The notes: generated from the sequence alone by a model not told the origin. DNA of 64,000 nucleotides from Bacillota bacterium (GCA_023399055.1 JAEWQV010000017.1:124001-188000), one strand, 5' to 3'. Positions 41,686-50,350 are shown, counted from the stretch's first letter. Translations and numbers: made by a program.

Positions 41686-41845
41686 ATTGCTCCTTATACT
41701 CTCTATCATCACCATCAACTCTAAACTATAGAGTCAATGATACATCTAATTTGTGTTCTATTTATGTTTATTAATTATCCGCATAAATTATATGTTGCAT
41801 ATCTTATGCCGCTACATTATAGCATAACCTCTGTGCAAAATCAAA

Positions 41846-42598
41846 TTACGGTTGTGTTGGGGTTACAGTACCACCCGTTGCACCTTCAAGTCCACCTTCC
41901 TTAATAAACTGCATTACAGCAAGATGAATACCCCAAGCCATTTTCTCTTGATAATCATTCTCTGTTAATAAAATGGCTTCCTGCCCATTGGATAAGTATC
42001 CACACTCTACTATTACTAAGGGGCATTTTGTACGTGTAATCATATAATAACTGGTATTGGACTTTGCTTTCCGCTTATTACCATCACCAATGGTATCAAT
42101 TAATTGCGCTTGTATTATCTCAGCCAAACGTCTACCCTGGGGTGATGCTTGGTAATAAAAAGCCTGTGCTCCCTTGACCGACTCCTGAGTAAAGCTGTTC
42201 TGGTGGATGCTTAATGCCAGGTCAACATTATTATTATTGATGATATCTACACGATTCCTCATATCAGCTCTTTTTTTATTGGAATCTGTTTCTGAATATA
42301 AACCGACGTCCTCTTCCCTGGTCATGATTACTTTAATATCATTTAACTCTAACAAATTCTTAAGTTTTAAAGCAATAATTAAGTTGATATCCTTTTCCAA
42401 AGCATTATTAACACCTACTTTACCAGGATCTCTGCCACCATGTCCTGGATCAATTACGATTGTTATTTTCTTTTCCTCTTTTGTATCCTTATCACTTGTG
42501 AAAAAAATATTCTTCATAACCTTAATGGATGGGTCGGTAGTTAATATGCTTGCAATTAGAATTAAGAATAGAAAAATTAAACTAAAATATTTTTTCAT
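41846..42598 (-). CDS. cwlD: N-acetylmuramoyl-L-alanine amidase, CwlD type
   Basis: This 250-residue protein has an N-terminal hydrophobic signal (about 4-20) and an Amidase_3 domain. Zinc ligands are H53 in VIDPGHGGRDPG, E68 in LEKDINL and H132 in SIHQNSF, and the catalytic glutamate is E198 in VIVECGYLSN. All are present. The size fits CwlD, which starts muramic-lactam formation in the spore cortex. It has a sigma-E-like promoter. A Pro/Thr tail ends the protein. A vegetative amidase is the alternative. Confidence 0.87.
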   Translation of the reverse strand: MKKYFSLIFLFLILIASILTTDPSIKVMKNIFFTSDKDTKEEKKITIVIDPGHGGRDPGKVGVNNALEKDINLIIALKLKNLLELNDIKVIMTREEDVGLYSETDSNKKRADMRNRVDIINNNNVDLALSIHQNSFTQESVKGAQAFYYQASPQGRRLAEIIQAQLIDTIGDGNKRKAKSNTSYYMITRTKCPLVIVECGYLSNGQEAILLTENDYQEKMAWGIHLAVMQFIKEGGLEGATGGTVTPTQP

Positions 42599-42630
42599 GC
42601 TTCACTACACTCTTGGATTTAATTCCTTAC

Positions 42631-42659
42631 ATTGTATGAAGGGATGATTTGTCCTATTC
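42631..42659 (-). promoter_or_regulatory. Candidate sigma-E promoter of the CwlD-type gene
   Basis: The minus strand reads GAATAGG, 14 bp, then CATACAAT, the latter a perfect sigma-E -10. The inferred start is about 25 bp before the ATG. Confidence 0.6.
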
Positions 42660-42676
42660 TTTTTCATTCAAGCCTG

Positions 42677-42717
42677 TTTAATTAATATAGTGTATCAAGC
42701 GTATTTAATTAATATAG
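42677..42717. repeat. Short direct repeat at the 3' end of the GH18 gene
   Basis: TTTAATTAATATAG occurs at 42677-42690 and 42704-42717, 27 bp apart. The second copy contains the GH18 stop codon, so the 3' end was duplicated just beyond it. Confidence 0.7.
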
Positions 42718-44417
42718 CGTATAATAACATCCCAGATACTTTGTTTTTCTAGTCCTAGCTTCCACGCAGCTACCCCAGCAAGATCTGCTTCATAGATAGC
42801 CTTCATCTTCTCTTCGATAGAGGTGTCTTCCTCCTGCCACATACGATAAGTTGCACCCTCCTTGGTATACTCGACATAGTAGCAGCCACTGGCTTCATCC
42901 CAAACAGCCTCTGTACCATTATCCGTAATGATATTCGCAGCTGGCGTCATGGAATAATACTCAGATGTTATTTCTCCTTCTGCAGTTTCCTTCCAAAGTC
43001 TAGTATAGAAGGGAATTGCAATAATAGTCTTCTCCTTAGGTACCATAGTCAAAATATTTGTAATCGCATCTTTGACAAACCCAATAGAAGAAACAGGTCC
43101 GGGAACCTCTGAATTAGCATGATATTCATTATAAGCCATAACTACAACATAATCAGCAATAATACCCTGTTCTTCCCTGTCATAATATTCGCTATAGGCA
43201 CTTGGAACATAACTATCCACGGAAAGAACAATACCGTTATTTCTACATTTCACCGATAACTCTCTTAGGAACTGAACGTAATGTATTCCTGCCTCTGAAT
43301 AAATACGCTCAAAATCTATATTAATACCGTTCAGCTTATATTGTAAGGCCATCTCAATCAGTGAATTAGCTAAGGCTTCTCTTCTTGAAGTATGGGACAG
43401 AACTTCTGTCATATCAACCTCTGCATTTGCATTGAAATCATCAACTGCCGCCCAAACCTCAAGTCCCAGCTCTCCTGCTGCTTTCACGTATTGCTCCGTT
43501 GCCAACGAGGTTAGCGTACCCATTTCATCACTAACACTAAACCAGGTAGGAGAGATCACATTGACTCCCTTCGTTTCCTGAATTAACTTCTTCATATTAT
43601 CAGTAGCATCTAGGTTAAACACCTGATGAAAGACCATATTAATCTTTCCTGCTCTTGTCTGTGCTGTATAATTAGGAGCTTGAAAATCAGACTCAAGGGT
43701 TTCATAATAGGACTTTTTCGTAGATTTATCCTTTACGTAACCCTTCACACCATCTTCCGTCATCACTTTTACAAAACCCTTTTTGGGTGCCTCATCTGCA
43801 TCGACAAACATTAATTTTGTTCCCACGGCTAGTTCCATTAGTATAGGGCTCTTTATACTTGGTTCCACACGAAGCTGTGTTGCTTTCACGACATCTGTAT
43901 ATAAGTAGTCACCCCACATATATTGAATAACAACTCGACTTGGCTCTTTATAGTATTGATAAGTGAGGTCTGAATACTTCTCAACGAATTCGAGGGATAA
44001 ATACACTTTATCTGCAAACACTTCAACAATTGGGTGATCCGAAGCTACTGCAGTCTCTATTGTACTCTTTGTTACGGTATATTCCTCTTTCCCGGCTTCT
44101 GCTTTCATAATCTCATCCGGAGTAGTATAGGTCAAAACATTTTCATTGTAATCCCAGTAAAATCTATGATTGAAATATTGAATTACAGTATCGTAATCCA
44201 CATAAACCTTATCCTCAATCAATAACCCTTTATTCTCGTAAATCTCATTCTGAAGAATGATAAGTACCTCTGAAGCTTCTAACGGATAATATTCAGTCAG
44301 TGGCATCTCCTCTTTACTCGGTGTCATATATTTTATAATTGCCGATACCACAATTATGGCTATAATTATCAATGCTGTAACTGATCCAATTACTGCAAGT
44401 TTCACTTTCTGTTCCAT
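42705..44417 (-). CDS. Membrane-anchored GH18 glycosidase with SH3 domain
   Basis: This 570-residue protein has one N-terminal membrane helix (about 8-30) and copper-amine-oxidase/stalk-like strands (about 45-165). An SH3-type domain follows (about 175-240, TQLRVEPSIKSPILMELAVGTKL). The GH18 TIM barrel (about 255-568) has its catalytic motif NGINIDFERIY near 362-372, with the acid Glu present, and YVVVMAYNEYHA. Relatives SleL and YaaH act on spore cortex, and others on wall glycans. GGAGG precedes the ATG. Being next to a cwlD-type gene supports a role in spores or the wall. Confidence 0.87.
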   Translation of the reverse strand: MEQKVKLAVIGSVTALIIIAIIVVSAIIKYMTPSKEEMPLTEYYPLEASEVLIILQNEIYENKGLLIEDKVYVDYDTVIQYFNHRFYWDYNENVLTYTTPDEIMKAEAGKEEYTVTKSTIETAVASDHPIVEVFADKVYLSLEFVEKYSDLTYQYYKEPSRVVIQYMWGDYLYTDVVKATQLRVEPSIKSPILMELAVGTKLMFVDADEAPKKGFVKVMTEDGVKGYVKDKSTKKSYYETLESDFQAPNYTAQTRAGKINMVFHQVFNLDATDNMKKLIQETKGVNVISPTWFSVSDEMGTLTSLATEQYVKAAGELGLEVWAAVDDFNANAEVDMTEVLSHTSRREALANSLIEMALQYKLNGINIDFERIYSEAGIHYVQFLRELSVKCRNNGIVLSVDSYVPSAYSEYYDREEQGIIADYVVVMAYNEYHANSEVPGPVSSIGFVKDAITNILTMVPKEKTIIAIPFYTRLWKETAEGEITSEYYSMTPAANIITDNGTEAVWDEASGCYYVEYTKEGATYRMWQEEDTSIEEKMKAIYEADLAGVAAWKLGLEKQSIWDVIIRYIN

Positions 44418-44516
44418 AATTACCCTCCATTAGTATATTCCCGATCTAAAACTTCCTTTGTTTAACCTAAGACCTAACTTCCTTGATTATTTCCAATAAT
44501 CCTATTCTATTTCAAC

Positions 44517-44545
44517 ATTATAGCATTTATTTAATATACAGTCAT
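44517..44545 (-). promoter_or_regulatory. Candidate promoter of the GH18 gene
   Basis: The minus strand reads ATGACT, 17 bp, TATAAT, about 100 bp upstream of the ATG. The -10 is perfect and the -35 is 4 of 6. Confidence 0.42.
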
Positions 44546-44693
44546 TACTAAATTCGACTTTTTAGATGGAAATACGTTAGGAGATAATTATTAATTCGTC
44601 GACAAACTTAATTTACAAAATAATAACCTTATTAAAATAGCCAAGTATAATGTCACCTGTACATAAAAATCCTTTTAAAGAAAGCAGACTGAA

Positions 44694-44716
44694 AGAAACA
44701 CGCTAATCGAGTTTCT
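44694..44716. repeat. Hairpin repeat of the AAACACGC type
   Basis: AGAAAC and GTTTCT arms surround ACGCTAATCGA. The central ACGCTAnnCGAG is shared with the hairpin at 50351. Confidence 0.5.
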
Positions 44717-44750
44717 ACAGATATCACGAGTGTGTTTTGTAAACACTGAA

Positions 44751-44784
44751 GGCCGTGATCCTATATGGGTTCACGGCCTTTTTT
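44751..44784 (+). terminator. Intrinsic terminator facing the plus strand
   Basis: GGCCGTGATC/GTTCACGGCC is followed by T6 on the plus strand only. The reverse direction lacks a T-run. No plus-strand gene precedes it. Confidence 0.75.
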
Positions 44785-44813
44785 GCATAACCTACGGTAA
44801 AGATGTCAGTATA

Positions 44814-45479
44814 TTAAAAATCTCTCTTATTATAAATAGCTTTTGACAGGCTATATGAGATAAACAAAATAATCGCCGATAGCAATAAAATACCCCAATT
44901 TATTACCATTAAATTATTCGTTCCAAAATTGTAAGCTATAGATATGAGGTTTATATTCGTCATTGACATAAGGGTCATGCCCCCCGCACATAGGATGCTT
45001 ATGGTTATAGCAGGGACATAAAATCCCAATAGTTTGCCTTTTTGATATCCTAATTTAAAAAGTGTAGGAAACATGAAAAGATTTGAAATCGAGAAAATAA
45101 AACAACTTATTGCCAATACAAATAGATTTTGCTCTAAATTCAGATAATAGTGTGAAGGTCCAATTAAATTAGATATGAGAGCCACCGGAATAGACATTAA
45201 CAGTCCAAGCCCTCCAAATAATATGGATAAGCAGAATCTCCCCGCAACAACATTATTTCTATTTACCGGAAGTGTTAAGTATAAGAGATTCAAATCCCCC
45301 TTTTCTTCGATAGCAAAAGGGTTTACGGAATAACTTAAAGCCAGATACATTCCAAACGGTACAATTATTAAAGGTGAAGCCAATCCAATAAAGAAAAGAA
45401 ACAATGGCACTAATGCTAATCTTACTTGATAATATTTCATAGCACGCCAATCCATTAACATCATTTTATAGATCATCAT
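44814..45479 (-). CDS. ABC-2-type membrane permease
   Basis: This 221-residue protein has six hydrophobic segments and resembles ABC-2 permeases of the YtrC/BcrB kind. It is last in a GntR-ATPase-permease operon and overlaps the ATPase gene by 14 bp. Start candidates are the ATGs at 45479 and 45476, behind AAAGGTGG. A small exporter made with the ATPase is inferred, possibly for antibiotic or envelope-stress response as for the Bacillus ytr operon. Substrate unknown. Confidence 0.83.
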   Translation of the reverse strand: MMIYKMMLMDWRAMKYYQVRLALVPLFLFFIGLASPLIIVPFGMYLALSYSVNPFAIEEKGDLNLLYLTLPVNRNNVVAGRFCLSILFGGLGLLMSIPVALISNLIGPSHYYLNLEQNLFVLAISCFIFSISNLFMFPTLFKLGYQKGKLLGFYVPAITISILCAGGMTLMSMTNINLISIAYNFGTNNLMVINWGILLLSAIILFISYSLSKAIYNKRDF

Positions 45480-46326
45480 ATTCCACCTTTCTGCTATAGT
45501 TAACCATAATATCATCCAACGTAACGGGCTCTGTTATTACGCTTCCAGATAATCCACTTACATCTGACAATAACATCATACCTTCAAACCCACCCACATG
45601 CTCACGTAATCCAATTACATTTCTTCTTTTATCTTGTGGCAAATCATTTGTACCACCTCGGACAATACAATACTTATCTAGTAATTCTTCTTTTGCACCA
45701 CTAAATATAATTTTACCCTTATGCAGATAGACAATATTATCTGCTATCTTTTCAAGATCACTGGTAATATGAGTCGAAAAGAAAATGCTTCTATCTTCTT
45801 TTACCATAAAGTCCCTGCAAATATCCAACATCTCCTCTCGAGCTACTGGGTCAAGCCCTGATGTTGGTTCATCCAGAATTAGGAGTTTTGCGTTATGAGA
45901 TAGCGTTACTGCCATACCGAGTTTCATTTTCATTCCACGTGACATTGTTTTAAATTTCTGCTTATTTTCTAGGGAAAATGCCTGCAAATACTTATGGTAA
46001 GCTGTACTATCCCAATCCACGTAAAAAGGACGCATTGCCTTTTCAACATCTGCAGGAGTCCAGTCTTCTTGAAAATATGGTTGCTCTAATAAAACTCCCA
46101 GATTCTCTTTATTAAGAACATCCTCACTGGATTTTCCTAATATCTTTGTTTCACCATCATCCTTTAACGCCATTCCCAGCAATAGTTTTAAGGTTGTGGT
46201 TTTACCCGCACCATTCTGACCAATAAAGCCGCACACGTAACCACTTGGAACAGAAAAACTGATATTATCCAAAAGAAAATTTTTATATCTTTTTCTAAGA
46301 CCATTAACCTCTATCGCATTATTCAT
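45466..46326 (-). CDS. ABC transporter ATP-binding protein
   Basis: This 286-residue ATPase has Walker A GQNGAGKT (36-43), the Q-loop in LLEQPYF, the signature MSRGMKMKLG (a variant of LSGGQ), Walker B LLILDEPTSGLDP and the H-loop FFSTHI. The RGM signature is common in YtrB/bacitracin-type exporter ATPases. The start at 46326 follows GGAGG and overlaps the 3' end of the GntR gene, so the two are translationally coupled. Confidence 0.92.
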   Translation of the reverse strand: MNNAIEVNGLRKRYKNFLLDNISFSVPSGYVCGFIGQNGAGKTTTLKLLLGMALKDDGETKILGKSSEDVLNKENLGVLLEQPYFQEDWTPADVEKAMRPFYVDWDSTAYHKYLQAFSLENKQKFKTMSRGMKMKLGMAVTLSHNAKLLILDEPTSGLDPVAREEMLDICRDFMVKEDRSIFFSTHITSDLEKIADNIVYLHKGKIIFSGAKEELLDKYCIVRGGTNDLPQDKRRNVIGLREHVGGFEGMMLLSDVSGLSGSVITEPVTLDDIMVNYSRKVEYDDL

Positions 46327-46699
46327 TAATATTCCCCTCCATTTCATCCAATAATTTATGCAGATCTGTTATTGAAAGGCCTGCCATATTCCCCTTTTTT
46401 ATCGCTGTAAGCAATGCATTCTCCGTTTCCTTTAAATACTGTTCTCGGATAATATTGTTATTAATCTTTTGAACATAGCAACCTTTGCCAGGAACCGTAC
46501 TTACATATCCTTCTAGCTCCAAATCACCATATGCCCTTGTGGTGGTTATAACACTCACCTTAAGATCTCTGGCTAGCTGGCGAATGGAAGGAAGCAGTTC
46601 CCCTTGAGGCAATTCTCCTGATATAATCGAGTATTTTAACTGCTCCTTAATTTGCTCATAAATTGGTACTCCTGATTGATAGGATAAGACAATTCTCAA
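46319..46699 (-). CDS. GntR-family regulator, YtrA subfamily
   Basis: This 126-residue protein has a GntR winged helix (about 10-75: GVPIYEQIKEQLKYSIISGELPQGELLPSIRQLARDLKVS) and a short dimerisation tail of about 50 residues, the YtrA layout. The start is TTG, seven bases after AAAGGAG. It is the first gene of the ABC operon, and a palindrome covers the transcription start, so autorepression is very likely. Confidence 0.92.
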   Translation of the reverse strand: MRIVLSYQSGVPIYEQIKEQLKYSIISGELPQGELLPSIRQLARDLKVSVITTTRAYGDLELEGYVSTVPGKGCYVQKINNNIIREQYLKETENALLTAIKKGNMAGLSITDLHKLLDEMEGNINE

Positions 46700-46732
46700 A
46701 GAACTTCTCCTTTCGTTTGCGTTAGTGTCATT

Positions 46733-46755
46733 CTGTATATATACGTTATATACAG
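46733..46755. promoter_or_regulatory. Palindromic operator of the GntR/ABC operon
   Basis: CTGTATATA and TATATACAG arms are spaced by 5 bases. The site begins directly after the -10 box and covers the start point. Confidence 0.78.
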
Positions 46756-46784
46756 ATTATATATTGGCAATATTAACCTGTCAA
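46756..46784 (-). promoter_or_regulatory. Consensus promoter of the GntR/ABC operon
   Basis: TTGACA, 17 bp, TATAAT on the minus strand, a perfect sigma-A match that abuts the operator palindrome. Confidence 0.92.
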
Positions 46785-46851
46785 GTATAAATTTAGTTTC
46801 ATTTCGTCAATAGTAATTTTTCAATTTAATGATGCGGTATCACCGGAACAC

Positions 46852-46915
46852 AAAAAAGCTGCATTATGCAGAATTGATTAGCGTTTTTTCTAATCAACTT
46901 GCCTATGCAGCCTTT
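46852..46915 (-). terminator. Nested-stem terminator after the kinase operon
   Basis: GCTGCAT/ATGCAGC encloses TTGATTAG/CTAATCAA. On the minus strand the stem is followed by T6. It lies about 260 bp after the last gene of the operon. Confidence 0.75.
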
Positions 46916-47177
46916 GCTCCATCCCTTTTAATAAACTTTAAAAGTAACCACAATTAAATTAAGACTTTAAAGTATAGAGGGCTTTTAAGTCCTGTGATTA
47001 AGTTCCTGTGAATACTTTTTCTGTATTAATGAATTATCAAACCTAGTTTCTTCCGTCATTTTTAATCGTCCGTTTATGGATGCATCGCATTTCTCATATT
47101 TTATGTTTCAAATGCATCGGATAAGAAGGCATTTGTGATATGTTATACTTATCCCTTTGACATCACCATGTAACTGA
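46916..47177. other. Non-coding stretch downstream of the P-loop-like gene
   Basis: No frame, promoter or strong repeat is seen. A weak GATGCAT/ATGCATC inverted repeat lies near 47078-47125. Confidence 0.4.
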
Positions 47178-47801
47178 CTATTTAAATATATTCTTAAAAA
47201 AATAGTATGACTCTTCATTAATCCTGGTTGGTTCATAATTTAACGGAACCGTCCAGGTTTTTCTTTTTAATTTGTTACTAATCGTTGTTATTGTTTTATT
47301 ATCTGCTTGGGGAATAAAATAGAAGCAGGATTCTCCTATAACCAACCCCTGATAGTCCTTTGTAAACCTCTCTAGTTTTGCTAAATCCCAGGCAGAGCGT
47401 CCACTTATCACAATCCTTTTTGTACAACCCAAAAATTCCCGTTGTATCCTGTCAGACGCGGTGCCGAAATCAATAATAATACACTCATAGCCCCTGGTAA
47501 GTATCTCTGGAAAAGCCTCAGGCTTAACTTCTTCATAACAAGTTATATTTTGAAAATAAAATTGCCCTTCCTTGTTATTTTTCCACTCATATGCCTCTCG
47601 AATTAGCTCCATATCTTGATTCGTGTTATATTCCAGGATGGCCGTTTTTCTTCCAAGCTCTCCACCAAAGTAAAAGGCAAGCATCAAAGCCGTATGAGTC
47701 ACTCCAACACCATGATGAGTACCAATAATTCCAATAACCTCACGACTTTTTTGGTAACTCCTCTTGGTAAGTTTCTTAAAAAGCATTGGCTTTTGCTTCA
47801 T
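47178..47801 (-). CDS. MinD/ParA-like protein with a degenerate P-loop
   Basis: This 207-residue protein has an N-terminal IIGTHHGVGVTHTALMLAFYFG (25-46), at the position of a deviant Walker A loop. The invariant lysine is Val. YECIIIDFGTA (about 108-118) is a Walker B-like strand. The end LNYEPTRINEESYYFFKNIF has no recognised match. The same loop type occurs in the C-terminal domain of the adjacent kinase (GSQNRIGTTH), so the two are likely related. It lies 44 bp after the kinase gene. The fold is inferred; ATP binding is doubtful. Confidence 0.6.
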   Translation of the reverse strand: MKQKPMLFKKLTKRSYQKSREVIGIIGTHHGVGVTHTALMLAFYFGGELGRKTAILEYNTNQDMELIREAYEWKNNKEGQFYFQNITCYEEVKPEAFPEILTRGYECIIIDFGTASDRIQREFLGCTKRIVISGRSAWDLAKLERFTKDYQGLVIGESCFYFIPQADNKTITTISNKLKRKTWTVPLNYEPTRINEESYYFFKNIFK

Positions 47802-47845
47802 ATTAGACCGCTCCTTATGCTTGTTCTGAATGACTGTGAAACGAC

Positions 47846-49201
47846 TTAATTTACATGATTTAAGATCTCACTAAATAGCTCCTGCTCACTCTTACTAATT
47901 GTTTTTCGAAAGGAATCTGGCTCAAGAGGAATACGGTAACAATTCTCTCTCCTCATATTTTTAACTATTGCCTGGAAGCATAGACCATCCAGAAAATTAA
48001 ACATGTATAATACAGTTTTGTCATTCATAACCATAGTTAACACTTTTTCGGATTGTTCCAGCTCCCAGTCTTTTACCCCAAGTATAAGAATTTTAAGATC
48101 AGATGTCTGAAACAGTTTCAGATTACCTTCCGTTAAAACTCCCATATCTTTTACTACTACTTGAAACCCCGAAGAATCCTGTCCTCTGTTTGGATGACTA
48201 GCTTCCATCGTAATACCTTGATAAATTATTCTTCCTTCATCATTACTTGGTATATTCCAACGATTTTTAAGCAATGCTATACACTTACTGTCATTTTCCT
48301 CCTGATATAAGCATTGAAACCCATGGCGATAAAGATAATTACAAAAACGAAAGGCAAAATGAGTAGTTCCTATTCTATTTTGGCTACCTGCAATCGCAAT
48401 ATAGAGAGTGGTATTATCTTTTGTTATAAATTGATTTTTCTGAGTTATAGCTGATAATTTTTTATGTAGTACTTCAATGGAGGCAGGTCGATGGGAAGGC
48501 TGATACTTCATGCATTGATTTATAATAGCCTTTAAATGTTTCGAACAATTGCCAACCTGATCAATGTGAAGAATGCCCTCATCCTGCTTTTTTATAAGAA
48601 TTCCACTTGCCATATAATATAACAACATACCCACACCATAGATATCACAACGTTCATCAATCCTACCTATGTGATATAGTTCTGGGGCGGCATAACCCCT
48701 GGTCGCAAAATATGCTTGACTTTCTTTCAGCTCATCACGAAAGATTGCACTCCCAAAGTCAATAAGCTTAAGAATTCCATTATAAATAATGATATTACTT
48801 GGCTTTAAATCCAGATAAAAAATTGGCCGGTCAATAAAATGCAAATATTGGATTAAATCACAGATTTGCTTCCCATAATTAATTATTATACTTTCTGGTA
48901 TAGGCCCTAATTTAGTAATATGCTCTTCAAGAGTCTCACCCTCAAGATATTGTTCGACAATATAGGAACCTTCTTCATTTTCTTCAATATCATAAATTAT
49001 AGGAATGCAAGAGTGTTTCAGATTTTTTAGTACAAAAGCTTCATTACGAAGATTAGGATAAAAGGGATGGTATTTAGAAATTACTTTGATTACTCGATAA
49101 GAATTTAGTTTGATATGTTCTGCCAGATATACTTTAGCAGTGCCTCCCCTGCCAAGTAAGCCTAAGATTTTATATTTTTGAAACCATATTTCCTGCTGCA
49201 T
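47846..49201 (-). CDS. Serine/threonine protein kinase fused to a P-loop-like domain
   Basis: This is a 451-residue protein. Residues 1-255 are a Hanks-type kinase: G-loop LGRGGTAKV (16-24), K39, E54, catalytic YLDLKPSN with D131 and N136, DFG at 148-150 and an APE-like AAPEL near 171-175. The catalytic loop has Tyr-Leu where His-Arg is usual. No transmembrane or PASTA domain is present, unlike PrkC. Residues 265-451 are a MinD/ParA-like domain with GSQNRIGTTH and no Walker lysine. The start at 49201 is set by AAAGGAG. Substrates are unknown. Confidence 0.8.
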   Translation of the reverse strand: MQQEIWFQKYKILGLLGRGGTAKVYLAEHIKLNSYRVIKVISKYHPFYPNLRNEAFVLKNLKHSCIPIIYDIEENEEGSYIVEQYLEGETLEEHITKLGPIPESIIINYGKQICDLIQYLHFIDRPIFYLDLKPSNIIIYNGILKLIDFGSAIFRDELKESQAYFATRGYAAPELYHIGRIDERCDIYGVGMLLYYMASGILIKKQDEGILHIDQVGNCSKHLKAIINQCMKYQPSHRPASIEVLHKKLSAITQKNQFITKDNTTLYIAIAGSQNRIGTTHFAFRFCNYLYRHGFQCLYQEENDSKCIALLKNRWNIPSNDEGRIIYQGITMEASHPNRGQDSSGFQVVVKDMGVLTEGNLKLFQTSDLKILILGVKDWELEQSEKVLTMVMNDKTVLYMFNFLDGLCFQAIVKNMRRENCYRIPLEPDSFRKTISKSEQELFSEILNHVN

Positions 49202-49246
49202 TCTCTCCTTTCCTACCAGCTTTACACATAGAATCAATTCCTTTTT

Positions 49247-49275
49247 ATTATATACAAATTTTGGGGTCGATACAA
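49247..49275 (-). promoter_or_regulatory. Candidate promoter of the kinase operon
   Basis: The minus strand reads TTGTAT, 17 bp, TATAAT. The -10 is perfect and the -35 weak. It ends about 45 bp before the ATG. Confidence 0.45.
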
Positions 49276-49418
49276 TGATTATTTGTTTGCTTTAATTCAC
49301 AAATATTTTTAAATATTTTGTTGATTTTTCTTTTTACGTATAGAACGACAATGGAAGTGGGTTGACGAAACATCCCGATTTCAGGCACCTATTCCTATAA
49401 ATTTCATATCTATGTGTA

Positions 49419-49447
49419 TTGACTTTGCTTATTATTTAAATTATACT
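49419..49447 (+). promoter_or_regulatory. Promoter of mecA
   Basis: TTGACT, 17 bp, TATACT, a strong sigma-A match. The inferred start is about 65 bp before the start codon. Confidence 0.82.
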
Positions 49448-49465
49448 TTTTTTACACCATTGGGC

Positions 49466-49487
49466 GATACACGCTGGTCGTGTATTC
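49466..49487 (+). other. Stem-loop in the mecA leader
   Basis: GATACACG and CGTGTATTC pair around a 5-base loop, inside the predicted 5' untranslated region. ACACGC recalls the hairpin repeat at 44694 and 50351. Confidence 0.5.
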
Positions 49488-49519
49488 TTTCCTCTTTAGT
49501 ATAGAAAGGGGTGTATTGT

Positions 49520-50302
49520 ATGAAGATAGAAAAAATCAGTGATAATCAAATTAGATGTACTTTGAACAAAAGTGACTTGATAGACCGAGAGATAAAAATA
49601 AGCGAACTTGCTTATGGCACCGAGAAAGCAAAGGCCCTGTTTCGTGATATGATACAGCAGGCTTTTTATGAATTTGGTTTTGAAGTAGATGATATTCCTT
49701 TGATGATAGAAGCTATTCCGGTATCAACAGAATGCCTTATTTTAGTAATAACCAAGGTAGAAGATCCCGATGAATTAGATACCCGTTTCTCCAAGTTTTC
49801 TTCCTTTAACATTAACGGTAATGATAAAGAGGATGCCGATGAAGACTCTTATGCTGACGAAATTATAAGTAGTTTTGATCAAATGGACGATATTACCGAT
49901 GAGGAAGAGGATGTTTTAAAGGAGGATTCAACCGAAGATACCGAAGTAAGTAAGGCTTCTCTCCCTAACCCTGGTACGCCTTCCACCTCTGGTGCACAGA
50001 TTCCTGTAAAACTAACCAAGGTGTATTCCTTCCGTTCTTTAAAAGAGGTAATTGAATTAGCGAATATTATGTTAGGTACTTATCATGGTCATAATACTCT
50101 TTATAAAAATTCAGTAACATCAACCTACTATTTAGTGATTAGCATAAGCGATCATACTCCAGAGGAATTTAATAAAATCTGTAACATAATTTCCGAATAT
50201 GGTAGGGTTGAGAAAGCTTCTTATGCTAGCTCCTCATACTATGAGGAACACTATGAAGTCATTGTTAAAAATCACGCATTGCAAATTCTATGTGTTATGT
50301 AG
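49520..50302 (+). CDS. mecA: MecA-family adaptor protein
   Basis: This 260-residue protein has an N-terminal MecA domain (about 1-90: MKIEKISDNQIRCTLNKSDLIDREIKISELAYG and FRDMIQQAFYEFGFE). An acidic Ser/Thr/Pro linker (about 105-160) joins it to a C-terminal MecA domain (about 165-260) with YSFRSLKEVIELANIM. MecA delivers substrates to the ClpC-ClpP protease and negatively controls competence in Bacillus. The ATG at 49520 follows AAGGGG; a GTG three codons upstream is possible but too close to the ribosome site. ClpC is not in the window. Confidence 0.88.
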   Translation: MKIEKISDNQIRCTLNKSDLIDREIKISELAYGTEKAKALFRDMIQQAFYEFGFEVDDIPLMIEAIPVSTECLILVITKVEDPDELDTRFSKFSSFNINGNDKEDADEDSYADEIISSFDQMDDITDEEEDVLKEDSTEDTEVSKASLPNPGTPSTSGAQIPVKLTKVYSFRSLKEVIELANIMLGTYHGHNTLYKNSVTSTYYLVISISDHTPEEFNKICNIISEYGRVEKASYASSSYYEEHYEVIVKNHALQILCVM

Positions 50303-50350
50303 AGCTGCAACATGATTACTCACTATCAAAAATTTATTTCTTTTTTATAA

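Larger units (their letters stand above)
44418..44750. other. Intergenic region holding a plus-strand RNA candidate
   Basis: The gap contains the GH18 promoter candidate at its left side. On the plus strand it has a TATAAT at 44646-44651 with a poor -35, then a hairpin at 44694-44716 and a terminator at 44751. No protein gene is visible. Confidence 0.4.
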
